Both the position numbers and the translations under genes were made by a program. Below are positions 62,108 to 64,000 of a DNA stretch of 64,000 bases, in pieces. Under the pieces are notes generated by a model, which saw only the letters and a program-made list of their open reading frames with translations, did no database searches and was not told where the DNA came from. The stretch comes from JBCFBK01 sp038562555 (GTDB lineage: Bacteria; Bacteroidota; Bacteroidia; Bacteroidales; Prolixibacteraceae), in assembly GCA_038562555.1 (NCBI GenBank), contig JBCFBK010000009.1:1-64000 (forward strand). The letters run 5' to 3'. Every line of letters begins with the position of its first letter. Position 1 is the first letter of the stretch.

Positions 62108-63049
62108 ATGAAGGCAATCGCATTAAACCAGCCGGGAGGAACAGAGCAGTTCAGGTATGTCTCGCTCAATACTCCCGTTATCCAATCCCGTGAAGTGTTG
62201 ATTGAGGTTAAGGCAATCAGTATTAACCCGGTAGATGTAAAAACCCGCTCCGGAAGGGGATTATACTCCCGTCTGGCGGGTGAGAACCGGCTCATTTTAG
62301 GATGGGATATTTCAGGGATTGTCGTCGAAACAGGCAATGCAGTAACCGAACTGGTGATTGGCGATGAGGTTTTCGGCATGGTGAACTTTCCCGGACACGG
62401 ACAGGCTTATGCCGAATATGTTGCCGCGCCGGCCGATCATCTGGCTCTGAAACCGGCGAACATTTCCCATGAAGAAGCAGCAGCATCGACCCTGGCGGCC
62501 CTGACCGCCTGGCAGGCCATCATCCATAATGCTAAAGTAAAGGCGGGTCAGCGGGTGTTGATCCATGCGGCCGCCGGCGGAGTTGGCCATTTCGCCGTGC
62601 AAATCGCCAAAAATGCAGGTGCCTGGGTCGCCGGCACATCATCGGCAGCCAACCGCGACCTGGTGATGAGCCTCGGAGCCGACCAACATATTGATTATCG
62701 TTCAGTGCGCTTTGAAGAAGCCGTGTCGAACATCGATTTTGTGCTTGATACCATCGGGGGTGAAAATATCGACCGGTCGCTGCTGATCATGAGAAAAGCA
62801 GGAACATTGATCAGTATCCCGACCGGCCTCAACGAATCCGTTACGCAAAAGGCAAGAGCATTGGGGATCAATGGCTATTCTATTCTAGTCCACTCAAGCG
62901 GTTCAGATATGAAGGCGCTTGCAGCGATGCTCGAAAGCGGGAAACTGAAAGCCCATATCTCCCGGACTTTTCCTTTTGATGAAATGGCCGACGCTCATAA
63001 ACAGATCGAAAGCGGGCATACGGCAGGAAAAGTTGTCGTAACCCTCTGA
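62108..63049 (+). CDS. NADP-dependent zinc-free alcohol dehydrogenase/quinone oxidoreductase
   Basis: 313 residues, MDR superfamily. GroES-like N-terminal domain (AISINPVDVKTRSGRGLYSR, GWDISGIVVETGNAVTEL) and Rossmann domain with VLIHAAAGGVGHFAVQIAKN. The zinc-ligand cysteines and histidines are absent, as in quinone oxidoreductases (QOR-like). It probably detoxifies quinones or reactive alkenals, in line with the neighbouring HxlR/azoreductase pair. There is a 134-bp gap from hxlR on the same strand. Confidence 0.9.
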   Translation: MKAIALNQPGGTEQFRYVSLNTPVIQSREVLIEVKAISINPVDVKTRSGRGLYSRLAGENRLILGWDISGIVVETGNAVTELVIGDEVFGMVNFPGHGQAYAEYVAAPADHLALKPANISHEEAAASTLAALTAWQAIIHNAKVKAGQRVLIHAAAGGVGHFAVQIAKNAGAWVAGTSSAANRDLVMSLGADQHIDYRSVRFEEAVSNIDFVLDTIGGENIDRSLLIMRKAGTLISIPTGLNESVTQKARALGINGYSILVHSSGSDMKALAAMLESGKLKAHISRTFPFDEMADAHKQIESGHTAGKVVVTL

Positions 63050-63237
63050 CTTCATTTCGACGATCTGTTTTCCGGTCAGCGATCAACCGCGTCTTTGATT
63101 GTAATTTGGGAGTGCCTGTATCGCCGACCCTTCCAGAACTTTTTGATTGTCAGCTAAAACCGGCTGCCGGTGGGTGGCTGTGTCAAATACGGTGCAGTAA
63201 TCGCTTACCTTATTGGTTAATGCCATTTGGAAAACGG

Positions 63238-64000
63238 CTAAGGGGTAATGCCCATTGATTGTGGGGCAGGAAATTCGCGGATTGGACCGTAACGCATGTA
63301 GGAATCAAACACTTCTTTATCTGGTCCAACGATACGGGGATCTTGCGACTGCTTCAGTTCTTTAAGCAGCCTCTCTTTCATCTTGCGCTCAATTTCTGCA
63401 AAAGCCTGATTCCCGGATAAATTTTTCAAGCAGGCAGGATCATTTTGAACATCAAATAATTCAAATTCAGGCCGCTTGTCGTGTGCCAGGCCGAAGTAAT
63501 TCCTGACGCGGTCGTCTTCCCGGTTTTCTATTATAAAGGATTTTGTTGGTGCGTCGTCTATATCCGTGAAGGCCAATTCCGAATGATGCCGCCCATTTTC
63601 ATCAACCCCGTACATCGCTTCCAATTCGTTTTCAGTATCTTGTTTTATCCGCTGAGGTGCACCTGCCGGCCAACGGTCCGGTTTCATATTCCAAATCAGC
63701 AAATACTCCCGACTCCGTATGACCCGTTGCGGATAACCCCAATTTCTGTAGCGGGAAGAAGAATGGCGTTCCCGCCCTGAAAAAACATATTCTCGTGAAA
63801 CGTCCACTGTCCCTTGTTTCTTTGACTCGAGGAGATGGCAAAAACTTTTTCCTGAAATCGGCAGCATTCCTTCGTCCGTGGTCTTCGAAAGTTCAAGGAT
63901 TGTCGGGGCAAGATCGGAAAAACTGATTGGATCATCTACCGTCCGGCCGCCGGGAAAGCCTTTGGGGAAACGCACCGCAAATGGCACATGGATACCATAC
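63238..64000 (-). CDS. Sulfatase, C-terminal part (N-terminus outside window)
   Basis: The frame is open to the window edge (YGIHVPFAVRFPKGF). These residues and the following SDLAPTILEL are the second half of a type I formylglycine sulfatase. VFSGRERH, YPQRVIRSREYLLIWNMKPD, PEFELFDVQNDPACLKNLSG and the C-terminal helix EIERKMKERLLKELKQSQDP match the C-terminal subdomain of Bacteroidetes sulfatases. The catalytic Cys/Ser motif lies outside the window, so the subfamily cannot be set. It removes sulfate from a glycan in the periplasm. Confidence 0.88.
   Translation of the reverse strand, partial: YGIHVPFAVRFPKGFPGGRTVDDPISFSDLAPTILELSKTTDEGMLPISGKSFCHLLESKKQGTVDVSREYVFSGRERHSSSRYRNWGYPQRVIRSREYLLIWNMKPDRWPAGAPQRIKQDTENELEAMYGVDENGRHHSELAFTDIDDAPTKSFIIENREDDRVRNYFGLAHDKRPEFELFDVQNDPACLKNLSGNQAFAEIERKMKERLLKELKQSQDPRIVGPDKEVFDSYMRYGPIREFPAPQSMGITP

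Noticed and set aside
1..64000. Insertion sequences, integrases or prophage genes
   Set aside because: No transposase, integrase or phage structural protein was recognised in any plausible frame.

Overview
The window looks like a draft-assembled chromosome segment of a glycan-degrading Bacteroidota, probably Bacteroidales/Marinilabiliales-like (the order is an inference). Support: three SusC/SusD pairs, two with an ECF sigma/FecR anti-sigma cassette and STN-domain SusC proteins; promoters of the phylum type (-33 TTTG, -7 TAnnTTTG); A-rich translation starts, mostly without Shine-Dalgarno sequences; and an order of prs, rplY, pth and an S4-domain gene. A run of N inside a tRNA gene marks a scaffold gap.

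Layout. 1-12.2 kb (minus strand) is locus A: a GH92 exo-mannosidase, ECF sigma, FecR, SusC, SusD, a NodB-fold-like secreted protein and the start of another secreted protein that runs off the left edge. 12.3-14.0 kb is a scar: the broken 3' end of a type I restriction methyltransferase (hsdM), two unassigned reading-frame remnants and one intact exported alpha/beta hydrolase. 14-36 kb is a minus-strand block with two further SusCD pairs. Locus C (ECF, FecR, SusC, SusD, LamG lipoprotein) ends at a strong terminator. After it come an MGH1/GH63-like glycosidase, alkaline phosphatase, PA14 metallophosphoesterase, a GH92-LamG enzyme and then SusCD pair B, which ends at its own terminator. GH20, an FAD oxidoreductase, an EEP-family hydrolase and an esterase lie upstream.

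39.6-52.9 kb is core metabolism: corA, an ABC-F ATPase, an exonuclease, manA, engB, prs, rplY, pth, an S4 protein, a DCC protein, an amidase, a two-gene 5'-nucleotidase and lnt. 53.4-59.4 kb is another degradative operon (exported Gfo/Idh oxidoreductase, GH95, GH92). 59.6-60.0 kb is a tRNA array. The right end holds a split-Soret-like cytochrome, an azoreductase/HxlR/quinone-oxidoreductase stress locus and the C-terminal part of a sulfatase.

Taken together, three GH92 enzymes, GH20, GH95, the MGH1-like enzyme, two phosphatases and a sulfatase suggest use of mannose-rich, fucosylated and partly phosphorylated or sulfated glycans such as N-glycans or phosphomannans. The substrate is an inference.

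The most interesting non-coding signals are: (i) a corA leader with a 16-codon upstream frame beginning Met-Asp-Glu-Gly-Pro, followed by a hairpin that buries a perfect Shine-Dalgarno, resembling the logic of the mgtL/corL Mg2+ leaders; (ii) two short candidate antisense RNAs lying opposite the SusC 5' leaders in both FecR-SusC gaps; (iii) a roughly 230-nt structured candidate RNA with its own promoter, a 13-bp end-to-end stem and a terminator; and (iv) a family of word-shuffled intergenic repeats.
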